Source: Lewinellaceae bacterium (GTDB taxonomy: Bacteria > Bacteroidota > Bacteroidia > Chitinophagales > Saprospiraceae). Taken from it: DNA of 64,000 nucleotides. The position numbers and the translations under genes are program-made. The notes below the pieces were generated by a model that was not told where the DNA came from, ran no database searches, and was given only the letters and a program-made list of their open reading frames with translations. The stretch spans positions 192,965 to 256,964 of the forward strand of contig JADJFA010000012.1 in assembly GCA_016708875.1 (NCBI GenBank), given 5' to 3'. Position 1 is the first letter of the stretch; each line of letters opens with the position of its first letter. Positions 45,657 to 54,665 of this stretch are shown here, in pieces.

Positions 45657-45688
45657 TTGTTTATTGTGGCAAGTGTTTTTTACCTTTG
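45657..45688 (+). promoter_or_regulatory. Promoter before tRNA-Ser: TTG and TACCTTTG
   Basis: TTG at 45657-45659, a 21-base spacer and TACCTTTG at 45681-45688, about 100 bases before the tRNA. The leader includes a palindromic CCCGCC...GGCGGG segment (45755-45788). Confidence 0.5.
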
Positions 45689-45789
45689 CGCCCCGCTTGA
45701 CCCGCCGAAGCCCGATTAGGGCAAAGGAGGGAATTGAAGAAAAGGATTTTTTAACCCGCCTTCGCCCTAAACGGGCTATGGCGGGTAAA

Positions 45790-45877
45790 GGAGAGATGTC
45801 CGAGTGGTTTAAGGAGCACGCCTGGAAAGTGTGTATACGCCAAAAGTGTATCCGGGGTTCGAATCCCCGTCTCTCCG
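45790..45877 (+). tRNA. tRNA-Ser (anticodon GGA)
   Basis: 88-base class II tRNA. The acceptor GGAGAGA pairs with TCTCTCC, then discriminator G. Anticodon loop CTGGAAA in a CACGC/GTGTG stem; long variable arm (TATACGCCAAAAGTGTATC); T arm GGGGTTCGAATCCCC. CCA is not encoded. Confidence 0.95.
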
Positions 45878-45881
45878 CTTT

Positions 45882-45967
45882 AACCGCCATAGCGCCGCAG
45901 CCCGAAGGGCAAGGTGCGAAGGCGGTTTGCCATGGCCAAGCACTTCTAGGCCTATGGCGGTTAAACA
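45882..45967. repeat. Palindromic AACCGCC...GGCGGTT repeat after tRNA-Ser(GGA)
   Basis: AACCGCCATAGCG and CGAAGGCGGTT (45882-45928) can fold; a further copy of TATGGCGGTTAAA ends the segment. Related words lie before this tRNA and around the second one. Confidence 0.7.
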
Positions 45968-46041
45968 AGCCTTAGCCCTTTAGTACTATGGCCGTTAATC
46001 AACCCAAGTAGTTTTCTTAAATCCCCCAAGAAAACTTCAAC

Positions 46042-46345
46042 ATGTCAACCAATGAAAACCAAACACCCCAAAAAGAAAGCCCGAAGTTCTTCTACGTTTA
46101 TATCCTGAACTGCAAGGATGGAGGATTATACACCGGATGCACGAGTAATTTAAGAGAACGATTCACCGACACCAAAGGGTTGGGTACCAATCACAAAAGA
46201 AAGACTTCCTGTTCGATTGGCTTGGTGTTGTTCCTTCCCTGAAAGGACTAGAGCGTTCGAATTTGAGCAATATCTGAAAACTGGATCGGGAAGAGCGTTT
46301 TTGAAGAAGCATTTGTTGCCAAAGCCTGATAGTAATTTGAAATAA
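46042..46345 (+). CDS. GIY-YIG nuclease domain protein, frameshifted
   Basis: The N-terminal part KFFYVYILNCKDGGLYTGCT with SNLRERF is the GIY-YIG signature, as in the UPF0213/URI type. After about 46165-46185 the other frame continues the family: KGWVPITKERLPVRLAWCCS and EQYLKTGSGRAFLKKHLL. One extra base breaks the frame; corrected, it is about 100 residues, a normal single-domain length. It lies between two tRNA-Ser genes. A role in DNA repair or mobile-element biology is possible but not shown. Confidence 0.8.
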
Positions 46346-46425
46346 CCGGAAATCCTGCCTTACAAATTCACAGGTTTTTCGATGAATATAAACCCGCCTT
46401 CGCGCTGCGCGCTATGGCGGGTAAA

Positions 46426-46513
46426 GGAGAGATGGCAGAGTTGGTTTAATGCACCTGATTCGAAATCAGACGTACTGTCAAAGGTACCGGGGGTTCGAAT
46501 CCCTCTCTCTCCG
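46426..46513 (+). tRNA. tRNA-Ser (anticodon CGA)
   Basis: 88 bases. Acceptor GGAGAGA/TCTCTCC with discriminator G, as in the first tRNA. Anticodon loop TTCGAAA within CTGA/TCAG, a long variable arm (ACGTACTGTCAAAGGTACC) and T loop TTCGAAT. One base pair of the anticodon stem is mismatched. Confidence 0.93.
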
Positions 46514-46515
46514 CT

Positions 46516-46645
46516 TCACCCGCCGTAGCACAGGGCCAGGTAAGGGGGTTTTTTTTTTTCCACCACAGCCCAAAGGGCCAGGTGCGAAGGCGGGTTTTTT
46601 GTTTAAGCCCTCCTTCGCCCCGAAGGGCTACGGCGGGTAAAGCGG
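46516..46645. repeat. Hairpin repeats after tRNA-Ser(CGA), likely terminator
   Basis: CACCCGCCGTAGCACAGGGC pairs with complementary words up to GCGAAGGCGGGTTTTTT at about 46601, with an 11-T run between. A second copy (CCTCCTTCGCCC, then GGGCTACGGCGGG) follows. The rest of the gap to 46834 shows no gene. Confidence 0.65.
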
Positions 46646-46834
46646 TTTTTTTGTTTTAGGTCATACCGCAGCCTTAAGGGAAAGGTCAAGCGAGACTTGA
46701 GTCATTCCGCACTCTACCTTTCGAACGATGCCGATTGAAGATCAGCATTGCCAGTGACATTGCTCATGTCCAAATTGAGTCCTCTTCACCACCTTTGCTT
46801 TCCACAATCCGCCGCTTACCCTAACATTATTTTC

Positions 46835-47197
46835 ATGCTCAAACTGCTACTATCCGCCCTTCTTTTGATCGGGGTGGTTTATTCCTGTACCACCACGGTA
46901 GAGCCAGATGCTACTGTACCTACCGTTAGTTATCTGAAGGATATTGCCCCCATTATAGCGGCTAACTGCGCCCAACCGGGTTGCCATGGTGCGGAGAGGA
47001 CTGAAAAATTCAATCTGCTTTCCTATTCGGAACTTTCCAGATTGGTGACTCCTAACAAGCCACACAACAGCGAACTCTACAACGTGATACGGCTGTATGA
47101 AGGTGGTGTAATGCCACCCCAGCCCAATGATCCGCTAACAGATTTTCAAATCGCGCAAATCTATGTTTGGATTTTACAAGGGGCAAGCGATAATTAA
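46835..47197 (+). CDS. Cytochrome c-like lipoprotein with CX4CH motif
   Basis: 120 residues. The signal sequence LLSALLLIGVVYSC fits a lipoprotein. The domain pattern VSYLKDIAPIIAANCAQPGC then HG is that of cytochrome c domains fused to planctomycete-type proteins, with Met in GGVMPPQPNDPL as a possible axial ligand. The heme motif would be CX4CH (C45, C50, H51), one residue longer than CXXCH plus one. It is followed by a similar gene and a DUF5777-like barrel gene, so the three probably act together at the cell surface. Heme attachment is unproven. Confidence 0.7.
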   Translation: MLKLLLSALLLIGVVYSCTTTVEPDATVPTVSYLKDIAPIIAANCAQPGCHGAERTEKFNLLSYSELSRLVTPNKPHNSELYNVIRLYEGGVMPPQPNDPLTDFQIAQIYVWILQGASDN

Positions 47198-47228
47198 TCT
47201 CCCACTATTCGTTGATTTCCAATTTTTT

Positions 47229-47633
47229 ATGAAAAAAATAACCGGCTTCATCCCCTTCCTGCTTTTGCTGGTGGGCTTGCTTTATCAAAGCAGTTGCTAC
47301 TATGATAATTTGCAGGAACTGCATCCTGAACTTCTGCTTAACAACAATTGTGATACCACCGCCACAATGAGTTATCAAACGCACATAAAGCCTATTTTAA
47401 GCAACTCATGCGGAGCCAACAATAGCTGCCATAACGCGCAGGCCGCAAGTAGTGGCGTGGTTTTGGAAAACTATTCGGGTGTGAAATCGGCTATTAACGG
47501 CGGCAAATTCATGAGTTCCATTCTTTGGGACGGCAATTCAATCCAGATGCCCAAAGACAGCCCGAGCAAAATCAATGATTGCTCCATCATGCGATTGCAG
47601 AAGTGGATTGATGCCGGGGCATTGAACAATTGA
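47229..47633 (+). CDS. Cytochrome c-like lipoprotein with CX5CH motif
   Basis: 134 residues. The signal sequence LLLLVGLLYQSSC gives a lipid-modified Cys23. The layout TMSYQTHIKPILSNSCGANN followed by SCHNAQ and later SIQMPKDSPSKIND parallels the preceding gene, with Cys61, Cys67, His68 and Met in QMPK. The spacing CX5CH is unusual for heme c. It is co-directional, 31 bases after the previous stop. It may hold heme, or be a heme-free relative with a disulfide. Confidence 0.7.
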   Translation: MKKITGFIPFLLLLVGLLYQSSCYYDNLQELHPELLLNNNCDTTATMSYQTHIKPILSNSCGANNSCHNAQAASSGVVLENYSGVKSAINGGKFMSSILWDGNSIQMPKDSPSKINDCSIMRLQKWIDAGALNN

Positions 47634-47662
47634 TTCTTTTAACTGACTTCCAAGGTTTTACA

Positions 47663-48541
47663 ATGAAATTTAGACACCTGATTTCCTGCTTGTTGTTGTC
47701 TCCCCTCTCCCTTTTTGCCCAAGGGGAAGATCTGCTCGCCGGCCTGGATTTGAAAGACAATAGCTCCGTATTGGCCACTTTCAAAGGAACCCGACTTATC
47801 AACCTGCACACCGTTGAAGTGCCTGGTCGCCGCACGCTGGACTTCCGCATCGCCCACCGCTTCGGGCCATTTAATGCCGGATGGTATGATTTCTACGGCT
47901 TGGATGGCGGCGCCAGTATTCGCATGGGGTTGGAATACGGCTTATGACGGTCGGCTTGCATTTGGCATTGGTCGCACCTCCGTAGAGAAAATGGCAGATG
48001 CATTTCTCAAATACCGTCTCCTGCGCCAACACCCGAATGGATGGAAACAAATGAGTGTAACGCTGCTCACCTCTGCATACTACACCATGTTGCGCGACCC
48101 GGACAAAGCAATCAACGGTTTTGACAAATACGCCCGGCAGAGCAGCCGAATGTCGTATGCACACCAGGTTATTATCGGACGAAAATTCAGCGAACGTTTT
48201 TCGCTGCAAATCTCCCCGACTCTGGTGCATATCAATCAGGTGGAGCGCATTTCTGACCTCAACGACGCCTTCGTGCTCGCGGGCGCCACTCGCTTTAAAA
48301 TAACCAAACGCAGTGCCATCACGCTTGAATATGGCTGGCGAGCCACCGGGTATACCCGCACGAAATATTACGATACGCTTGGAGTTGGCTGGGAAGTCGA
48401 GACGGGCGGACACGTTTTCAGATGTTTTTGACCAATTCGATGGGTCTTGCAGAGCCTCAGTTCCTGCTACGGACCAACAACAAATGGTCTGATGCGGGTA
48501 TCCGGTTAGGCTTCAATATTTCGAGAGTGTTTACCATTTAA
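47663..48541 (+). CDS. DUF5777-like outer-membrane beta-barrel, two frameshifts
   Basis: Signal peptide CLLLSPLSLFAQ, then SVLATFKGTRLINLHTVEVP, DFRIAHRFGPFNAGWYDFYG and DGGASIRMGLEY. Frame breaks occur near 47930 (an extra G; corrected text EYAYDGRLAFGIG) and near 48412. The protein then reaches GIRLGFNISRVFTI at 48541, about 292 residues. The family is common after cytochrome-like lipoproteins in Bacteroidota; function unknown. The C-terminal strand ends in an aromatic/hydrophobic pattern typical of barrels. Confidence 0.78.
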
Positions 48542-48623
48542 TGGTTGAAAAAAGCGGGCAGCCAACCATCATGGTCTATTATCACAACGATCAAACTGCC
48601 CGCAAGCGGTAGGATGAAAATGA

Positions 48624-49934
48624 TTAATGGTTGACGATTAATTTAATAGTCTGGGATTTAACTCCGTTTTGCGTTTGAAGCAAATAAAGACCGTTAGGCA
48701 AATTCTGGAGGCTCAAAATACCTTCCCAAGTTCCCGACTCCGCTTGAATATGTTGCGTTTCTATTATCCGACCAGCAAGATTGTACAAGCGCAAAATGGC
48801 AGCTTCAGCACTCAGGTTTTGTAAGCGAACAGTTGCACTGTTTTGCACAGGGTTTGGCCAAACTTGCAGATCGAGACTTGTTGCAAGCGCTGATTGACCC
48901 TCTTCCCGGTTTGTTATCGGGCTATTCAGATTGCTGCCCCCGGTTGTGCCGTTAAAGGAAGGAGCCGTTTTGAACTTACGCCAGTTCGTCCAGTCGCTGT
49001 GAGCTCCGCCACCGCAGTTTGAGCGGACTTTGAATTTGTACTTAGTGCTGGTACTAAGGCCCGTGAGCAGGAACGAATTGGTGCTTACCATTTGGGTAAT
49101 CTGCCAGGGGGCGCCCGCCTGTTCGCGCTCGATTTCAAGGAGGTAAGAGGCTACGCCGGGTACGGCAGCCCAAGTTAGCAGGGCGGTATTGCCGGTGATA
49201 TTGGAAACCTGTGTACTGCCTGGAGTGCTGCAATTTCCAGTTCCACCACCAGTTCCACCACCATTATTGCCGTTGAAAAACAACCAAGATGACCAATCGC
49301 TCTGGCCTCCTGTACAGTGCGTGCGGACTTTGAATTTGTACAAAACATTGGCTTGCAGACCCACTACCGTGTAAAACGAATCTTGCACAGCCAGTTCCAG
49401 ATGGAACGTACTTGGCACATTTTGTTCGTCTTCCACTTCGATGTAGTACTGCGTTGCACCACTCACTTTGTTCCAGGAAAGTGTTGCCGAGCCTCCGTTC
49501 ACAGCAGCAGAGAGGGTCGTTGGGACTACACAAGTGCCAGAACCACCACCCGAGCCGCCTCCATTACCGGCCGTGAAAAACACCCAATCCGACCAGTCGC
49601 TTTTGTCGCTGCCACAACGGGTGCGCACTTTGAATTTGTAAAGCACCCCGTTTGTCAGGCCAGTGACGGCGTAAGAGGTACCGTTCACATTGGCCTCCAT
49701 ATGAAAAGTACTGGGGTTGTTCTGTTCATCTTCTATTTCGATCGTATACTTCGTTGCACCGCTTACGGCATTCCAGGAGAGCGTGGCGGAGGCCCCGGTC
49801 AGGTCGCTTACAGTCAGTCCACTCGGGATTTCACAAGCAAGACAAAGGGTAGTTTTGGAGCAAGGATTAAAATCCGTGTTGGCATACAAACTGCTGAATG
49901 TCAGGAAAATAGCGAAGAAAAGTTTCGTTCTCAT
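48624..49934 (-). CDS. Secreted three-FnIII protein with T9SS type A sorting domain
   Basis: 436 residues. Signal peptide (FFAIFLTFSSLYA), three fibronectin type III domains of about 100 residues (ATLSWNAVSGATKYTIEIED, ATLSWNKVSGATQYYIEVED, ALLTWAAVPGVASYLLEIER) separated by Gly/Ser-rich linkers, then a C-terminal sorting domain (LDLQVWPNPVQNSATVRLQN ending in NGLYLLQTQNG). Domains 1 and 2 are close copies and suggest recent duplication. It is secreted by T9SS and probably surface-anchored. No catalytic domain was seen; an adhesin is plausible. Confidence 0.88.
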   Translation of the reverse strand: MRTKLFFAIFLTFSSLYANTDFNPCSKTTLCLACEIPSGLTVSDLTGASATLSWNAVSGATKYTIEIEDEQNNPSTFHMEANVNGTSYAVTGLTNGVLYKFKVRTRCGSDKSDWSDWVFFTAGNGGGSGGGSGTCVVPTTLSAAVNGGSATLSWNKVSGATQYYIEVEDEQNVPSTFHLELAVQDSFYTVVGLQANVLYKFKVRTHCTGGQSDWSSWLFFNGNNGGGTGGGTGNCSTPGSTQVSNITGNTALLTWAAVPGVASYLLEIEREQAGAPWQITQMVSTNSFLLTGLSTSTKYKFKVRSNCGGGAHSDWTNWRKFKTAPSFNGTTGGSNLNSPITNREEGQSALATSLDLQVWPNPVQNSATVRLQNLSAEAAILRLYNLAGRIIETQHIQAESGTWEGILSLQNLPNGLYLLQTQNGVKSQTIKLIVNH

Positions 49935-50221
49935 AACGAGATAAATTTTAAGTTTGACGAAAAAGATGGAGCAAATCTGTTTCCGGCCGGGATGTCATTT
50001 GCATGGCCCAAAAGTGTGCTCAGCCAAACGCGGCGCACAAATTTTTATCGCTGAGCGGGTGGTAAAAAGGTGCTCAAATGGGATAAGTTGGCACTGACCA
50101 AATTAATAAATCCTTAAATTGAAGCATGACCCATGTTGAAAAAGGCTGGATCAAATCCATGCAACGCAAACACCAAAACTTGCATCCTCTCCCAACCTGG
50201 TCAAAAACACGGGCTGAAAAA

Positions 50222-50700
50222 ATGATTCTGCCAATACCTCGCCTTCGGCATCTCGCTTTCTTCGGGTTGCTTATCAGTTGTTCCTATTCCTGCAAGTACC
50301 AAGTGGCGGTTTCGCCTCCTTGGAAAAATGAAAAAAGTGTTCAAAACAGGAACTCCGGTTCGTCAAGACAGACTTATCGAACCAGATTGAAAGTGCAAAA
50401 GCAGCAGGAAAGCCTGTGTTTCTGGATTTCTACACCGATTGGTGCGGTCCCTGCCGCGTGATGGATCGTGATGTGTTTACAAACGGAGACCTTGCTGCCT
50501 TTTTCAACGAGCGCTTCTTAAATTTGAAAATCAATGCAGAAAAAGGGGAAGGCGTGGCCCTGGCCAAACAATTCGGCATCAGCGGCTACCCTACCCTCCT
50601 GTTTTTGGATGGACAAGGCTTGGAAACAAAGCGCGTAGTGGGCATTGCCACCGCTTCCAAACTAATGAAAATGGGGAAAGAAGTCAGGCAATCAAAATAG
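50222..50700 (+). CDS. Thioredoxin-fold lipoprotein, frameshifted
   Basis: A lipoprotein signal (HLAFFGLLISC) starts the protein; the frame shifts near 50325-50335 in an A-rich tract, then continues SNQIESAKAAGKPVFLDFYT with the CGPC active site in DWCGPCRVMD and cis-Pro region ISGYPTLLFLDGQG. The two pieces together give about 159 residues. It likely reduces disulfides or acts as a periplasmic thioredoxin of the DsbD-gamma/thioredoxin_7 type. The gap 49935-50221 holds no other gene that I could recognise. Confidence 0.8.
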
Positions 50701-50708
50701 AATCCAGC

Positions 50709-51563
50709 TTACCGCAATTCCAATTCCACCAACACAGGAAGGTGATCAGAAGGGTATCGCAGGTCTTTGGAATCGCTCAAAACGGCATATTTTTTCACAG
50801 AAACCCCGGCGGATTTGGAGACAAAAATATAGTCAATCAGCCTGGTCACCGGCTCCTCGAATTTGAAGCCGTTGAAGCTGCCACTTGGGCCAAAAGGCGG
50901 TGTTTCAGAAACCGTGCGCGCGTTTTTCATTTCCTTTTCAAGCCGGGTAATGATGATAGAACCAGGCTCTGCGTTCAGGTCGCCCATGAAAATGACGGGG
51001 AGTTTTCCGGTATTCAAAACCTCTATTTTCTTCAAAATCAGGTCAATACTGTTTTGTCGGGCCGTTTCTCCAACATGGTCGAGGTGCGTGTTGAAAACCC
51101 AAAATTGGCGTTTTGATCGTTTGTCCTTCAGCAAAACCGCCGTGCAAACCCGCAGACAGGCAGCATCCCAGCCCATTGAAACGGAGTCGGGAGTAGGCGA
51201 AAGCCAAAAAGTGTGGCTTTGTTTGAGCAGGAATTTCGATTTGTCGAAGAAAATATGCGTGGACTCGCCTTTCCCGCCAGCCTCCCTGCCAAGTCCTGCG
51301 CTGTTGTAATCCGGGAAGAATTTTTGCAAAAATTCAATTTGATGCGGCAGCCCTTCCTGCGTGCCGAAGATATCGGGTTCGTAAAATTTGATTTGGGCGG
51401 CCAGAAAATCCCGGCGTTGTGGCCAGGCGTTTTCGCCGTCGGAGGCTACGTCGAGGCGAATGTTGTAGCTCATTATTTTGAGCGATTGTGATTGGGCGCT
51501 GAAGGCCAATAGCATGGCTAAAAAGACGCTGGATCCGAGATGTTGGATGTTTTTCATGTGCAT
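50709..51563 (-). CDS. Secreted endonuclease/exonuclease/phosphatase family protein
   Basis: 284 residues with a signal peptide (VFLAMLLAFSAQSQ). EEP-fold motifs: KIMSYNIRLD, FGTQEGLPHQ, WVFNTHLDHVG, FMGDLNAEPGS, LIDYIFVSKS and YPSDHLPVLVEL. Catalytic Glu, Asp, Asn and His are therefore all present. Secreted family members act on nucleic acids, sphingomyelin or phosphoinositides; the substrate is unknown. The ATG at 51563 is followed by a second ATG two codons on. Convergent with the thioredoxin gene, 8 bases apart. Confidence 0.88.
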   Translation of the reverse strand: MHMKNIQHLGSSVFLAMLLAFSAQSQSLKIMSYNIRLDVASDGENAWPQRRDFLAAQIKFYEPDIFGTQEGLPHQIEFLQKFFPDYNSAGLGREAGGKGESTHIFFDKSKFLLKQSHTFWLSPTPDSVSMGWDAACLRVCTAVLLKDKRSKRQFWVFNTHLDHVGETARQNSIDLILKKIEVLNTGKLPVIFMGDLNAEPGSIIITRLEKEMKNARTVSETPPFGPSGSFNGFKFEEPVTRLIDYIFVSKSAGVSVKKYAVLSDSKDLRYPSDHLPVLVELELR

Positions 51564-51706
51564 ATTTAGGGGAAAGGTTCAAAAAAAAGAATGGGATAGA
51601 AAAGGAGGGTAGGCAAAGCGTAAATTTGGGAGTGTGGTGGTTGCTAAAGCGAACGCAAAAAGATTTAAACAGTTTATTTTCAATTGATTAATCTCAGAAT
51701 GTATGG

Positions 51707-51741
51707 TTTGTTCAAGGGTATAGACGTTTGATCTACTTTTG
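51707..51741 (+). promoter_or_regulatory. Promoter: TTTG and TACTTTTG upstream of the TPR-TIR gene
   Basis: TTTG at 51707-51710, a 23-base spacer and TACTTTTG at 51734-51741. The only downstream gene is the TPR-TIR gene at 52039; a small inverted-repeat element lies between them. Confidence 0.4.
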
Positions 51742-51819
51742 CCCGTGTGCTCGAATGGTGCGTATATTTACACGTTGTGCGTCATGCTAATCCCCAAGTA
51801 CGACCTTTAAAATAGACTA

Positions 51820-51980
51820 GAAGCCATCTCAAAACTGGTGCCGATGCAGAAAAAGATGAATGTTAAGCGAAGTCAAGGCAATTTTTCTAGTCATAGTGGT
51901 GCCTACGGCGAGTAAAAATTAACGAAGAATTCGCTTGACAGGCGCTTTTTCTGCTCGGTGAGCAGTTTTGAGATGGCTTC
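51820..51980. mobile_element. MITE-like element, 161 bp, TA target duplication
   Basis: GAAGCCATCTCAAAACTG at the left end and its complement at the right, with imperfect extension of the inverted repeats to about 36 bases (CAGAAAAAG word). Both ends abut TA (51818-51819 and 51981-51982), the duplication left by Tc1/mariner, IS630 and some IS5 relatives. It has no reading frame, so it would need a transposase in trans. The element is in the upstream region of the TPR-TIR gene. Confidence 0.75.
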
Positions 51981-52038
51981 TATTTTCCTTTTTGGGAGAA
52001 GGTTTTTCCTGAACTTAAAATATTCCAATTTTTCTATA

Positions 52039-53418
52039 ATGCCTAATCAAATTGTACTTGATCTTGCAGGTGCCCTGCGCAAAATGAACATAGAAGAAAG
52101 CATGGTGAAGAGAGCTCATCGTTAGGTATAAATACAGAAGCAATTATTGATTGGATAGACCTGGCTTCCGACTTGCGCAGTATGGACAAACCTTATGCCT
52201 GCCTTCTGGTGTATGAAACTTCAGAAAAAATTTTCCCAAACGATCGTTTTTTATGGAACAATCGTGGTGTTCTGCTTCGTTCTTGGGAACGATATGAAGA
52301 TGCAATTAGGTGCTTTAAAAGAGCCCTTGAAATTGATCCAACTTATGTACGCCCAAAAGAAGGTATAAGCTGAATGCTTTAAACGAATGCATGACTTTCC
52401 CAATGCGAGGAATGCATACAAGGATTTATTTTCCTGCACTCAAGGCAGTCCCCAAGCGTGGAACAACTATGCAGAATGTTTAAAATGGTCAGAGGACTAT
52501 GAAGGTGCTATTGATGCCTTTAAAAAGTCAATATCACTGGATTCAAACTATACTGAACCGCTCTATAACTTAGCGGGCCTCCTTAATGAAATGAAACATT
52601 TTAAGGAGGCACTTGAAATTATAGATCAACTAATCTCTATCGAACCGCATGATAACCAATCAGTTTCTCTAAGAGAAGAAATTCTTAAGGCATCTGCTAA
52701 TTCAATAAAATTTCAAAGTCTGCCAGTACATATTCCCCGCAAAGTCATCCGTATTGGGAGAAACCAAAGTAGCATTGAAGCATTATACAAACTTGTAGAA
52801 ACTGGAATTCAACACATTCCGGTACCGGCAAATTTGCCACCTGTAGTATTTATATCATACCGTTGGAGCACCACAGAAGAAGACAATTGGGTTGCAAAAT
52901 TTGCGAACGATTTAAAAGCACGGGGATATGATGTTGTATTTGACCGAAACATTCAATCCGAAAGAAGCGAACCGCTGCCAGTTCACGAACTCGTTGCGCT
53001 CATGCTGAAATGCAACTGGTTTGTACCAATACTAACAGAGCCGTACAGGCGTCGGGTAGATATAGGTATAAAAGCTACTTCTGTAGAAGAGGATGGATGG
53101 GTCTTTGACGAATATCAGGTTGCCTTGAAATTGGGTCAAATGAATAGGCTTGCTTTTAAAGGCATCTGGAGATCCGGACCAGTAGTTCCCCTACCCTTTC
53201 AAATTGATTCTGTATGTGATTTCAGGAATGATTATGATTATGAAACTGAAATGAATCGGGCTTTTTCCCGCTGTATGGCCACAATTACAGGCATTACTAA
53301 AGCTGGCAGGGAGTTCACAACTGATCCAATAGAAAGAATCTTGGTTCAAGAACTTGGGCGGCAATTAGAAAATACCGGAAAGTTTGACCGCTTTCTTATT
53401 TCATATTGGATGGCTTGA
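52039..53418 (+). CDS. TPR-TIR protein, two frameshifts
   Basis: The ATG at 52039 gives an N-terminal part (IVLDLAGALRKMNIEES) that shifts frame at about 52110-52125 and again near 52365-52375. Corrected, it has three TPRs (WERYEDAIRCFKRALEIDPT, WSEDYEGAIDAFKKSISLDS, MKHFKEALEIIDQLISIEPH) and a C-terminal TIR-like domain from about residue 280 (VVFISYRWSTTEEDNWVAKF, GYDVVFDRNIQ, and GWVFDEYQVAL, where Glu may be catalytic). About 460 residues. The DNA is more AT-rich than the housekeeping genes, which suggests transfer. A defence role is inference. Confidence 0.75.
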
Positions 53419-53427
53419 GTAATCCCA

Positions 53428-53773
53428 TCACGCTTTCCGCACAAACTCCGACTTCAGGCCCATAGCACCGAACCCTTCAATTTTGCAATCAATATTGTGA
53501 TCGCCGTCCGTAAGGCGGATGTTTTTCACCTTGGTTCCGGCTTTCACGGGTCTGGGCATGCCTTTTACCGGCAAGTCCTTGATGACGATGACGCTGTCGC
53601 CGTTTTGCAATTCGTTACCGTTCACATCCAGCACTTTGGGCGCAGCATCTTCTGCCGCTTCCGGCACTTCATCCGGGTTCCATTCGTGAAAGCATTCAGA
53701 ACAAACCATGAGGCCATCACTGGGATAGCTTGTATTCGCAGTGGCATTTGGGGCAGGGCAGGGAATCTGACAT
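53428..53773 (-). CDS. phnA: PhnA/YjdM family zinc-ribbon protein, frameshifted
   Basis: Start MSDSLPCPKCHCEY carries the first CxxC of the zinc ribbon; after an extra A near 53730 the frame continues YPSDGLMVCSECFHEWNPDE with the second CxxC. The PhnA domain follows (VLDVNGNELQNGDSVIVIKD, KVKNIRLTDGDHNIDCKIEG, ending in GLKSEFVRKA). About 114 residues, normal for the family. Despite the name the function is not settled. Promoter element at 53866. Convergent with the TPR-TIR gene. Confidence 0.88.
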
Positions 53774-53865
53774 AAGGCGGATATTTTATTGGAAAGCAAG
53801 GCGAGGGCCTTATTTTGTTGCGATAGACGGGAAGGGAGAACTGGGTTTCGGAATTTGATTTGCCG

Positions 53866-53873
53866 CAAAGGTA
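53866..53873 (-). promoter_or_regulatory. -7 element TACCTTTG of phnA
   Basis: The minus strand reads TACCTTTG, 93 bases before the phnA ATG. No clear -33 element. Confidence 0.4.
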
Positions 53874-53964
53874 ATCTCTTTAAACATGCCAGCACCCTGA
53901 CAAATTTGATTTCAATCAACCGTTTGTGTGATGCGAGTCACTCCGCTTCCATAAAGAGCAGGCT

Positions 53965-53972
53965 TACCTTTG
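53965..53972 (+). promoter_or_regulatory. -7 element TACCTTTG of the 54033 gene
   Basis: TACCTTTG about 60 bases before the ATG at 54033. Confidence 0.4.
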
Positions 53973-54032
53973 GTTGGTTCGCAACAAGATTTTGAAAACG
54001 CTCTCATACAGTAAAGACTAAGTTTTTTTCCC

Positions 54033-54665
54033 ATGAAGAAAATCGCTTTTCTATGCTCATTTTTCCTTTTTCCAGTGCTGGTGTCTGCCCAATTCCCAGT
54101 GCCTGAGGCGTTTGCAATTACGGTAAACTACATTCTGGAAGATCAATGGGACTGGTGCGACGAGCATATCATTCAGGGGCCTGCCTATTGCAATTTATTC
54201 AGCTGGGAGGCGCCCGATACCGCCAATACCCCCGCTACACTGACGGGCTATAGAATTTATAAAGATAGCGTGTTGTTTCTTTCAACAGACCAAACCATGT
54301 CAGATACGGCAGGGGGTTATATGGCCAGTTTTTATGTAACTGCCATCTATGCAGACCCTCCTGGAGAATCAGAGCCTTCCAATATAGTAACCATTAGCGA
54401 CTTGCCTTTTGCAACCGGCGAGGCTGAAAACAGCTGGCTTATCGGGATGGGTTTTGATCTTTCCAACCAAACGCTGTTTATCCGGGGCGCTGAGTATGTC
54501 CAGCACCTGCGGGTGTATGATATGCGAGGCATGCAGGTCGTTTTTTTAGCGCCGGTTTCGGCGAGCCAGCGGTTGGAGGGATTGGCTCCGGGATTGTATG
54601 TGGTGGTGGTGCAGGATAGGTATGGGGACCTTTATAGTCGGTTGATTGTGATGGGGTTGCGGTAG
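54033..54665 (+). CDS. Small secreted protein with FnIII-like region and T9SS-like C-terminus
   Basis: 210 residues. Signal peptide (FFLFPVLVSAQ). The middle (LFSWEAPDTANTPATLTGYR and YVTAIYADPPGESEPSN) is FnIII-like. The C-terminal 70 residues (TLFIRGAEYVQHLRVYDMRG, LEGLAPGLYVVVVQDR) resemble the T9SS type A sorting domain, though the NPxxN-type opening is missing. Probably exported. Function unknown. Confidence 0.65.
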   Translation: MKKIAFLCSFFLFPVLVSAQFPVPEAFAITVNYILEDQWDWCDEHIIQGPAYCNLFSWEAPDTANTPATLTGYRIYKDSVLFLSTDQTMSDTAGGYMASFYVTAIYADPPGESEPSNIVTISDLPFATGEAENSWLIGMGFDLSNQTLFIRGAEYVQHLRVYDMRGMQVVFLAPVSASQRLEGLAPGLYVVVVQDRYGDLYSRLIVMGLR

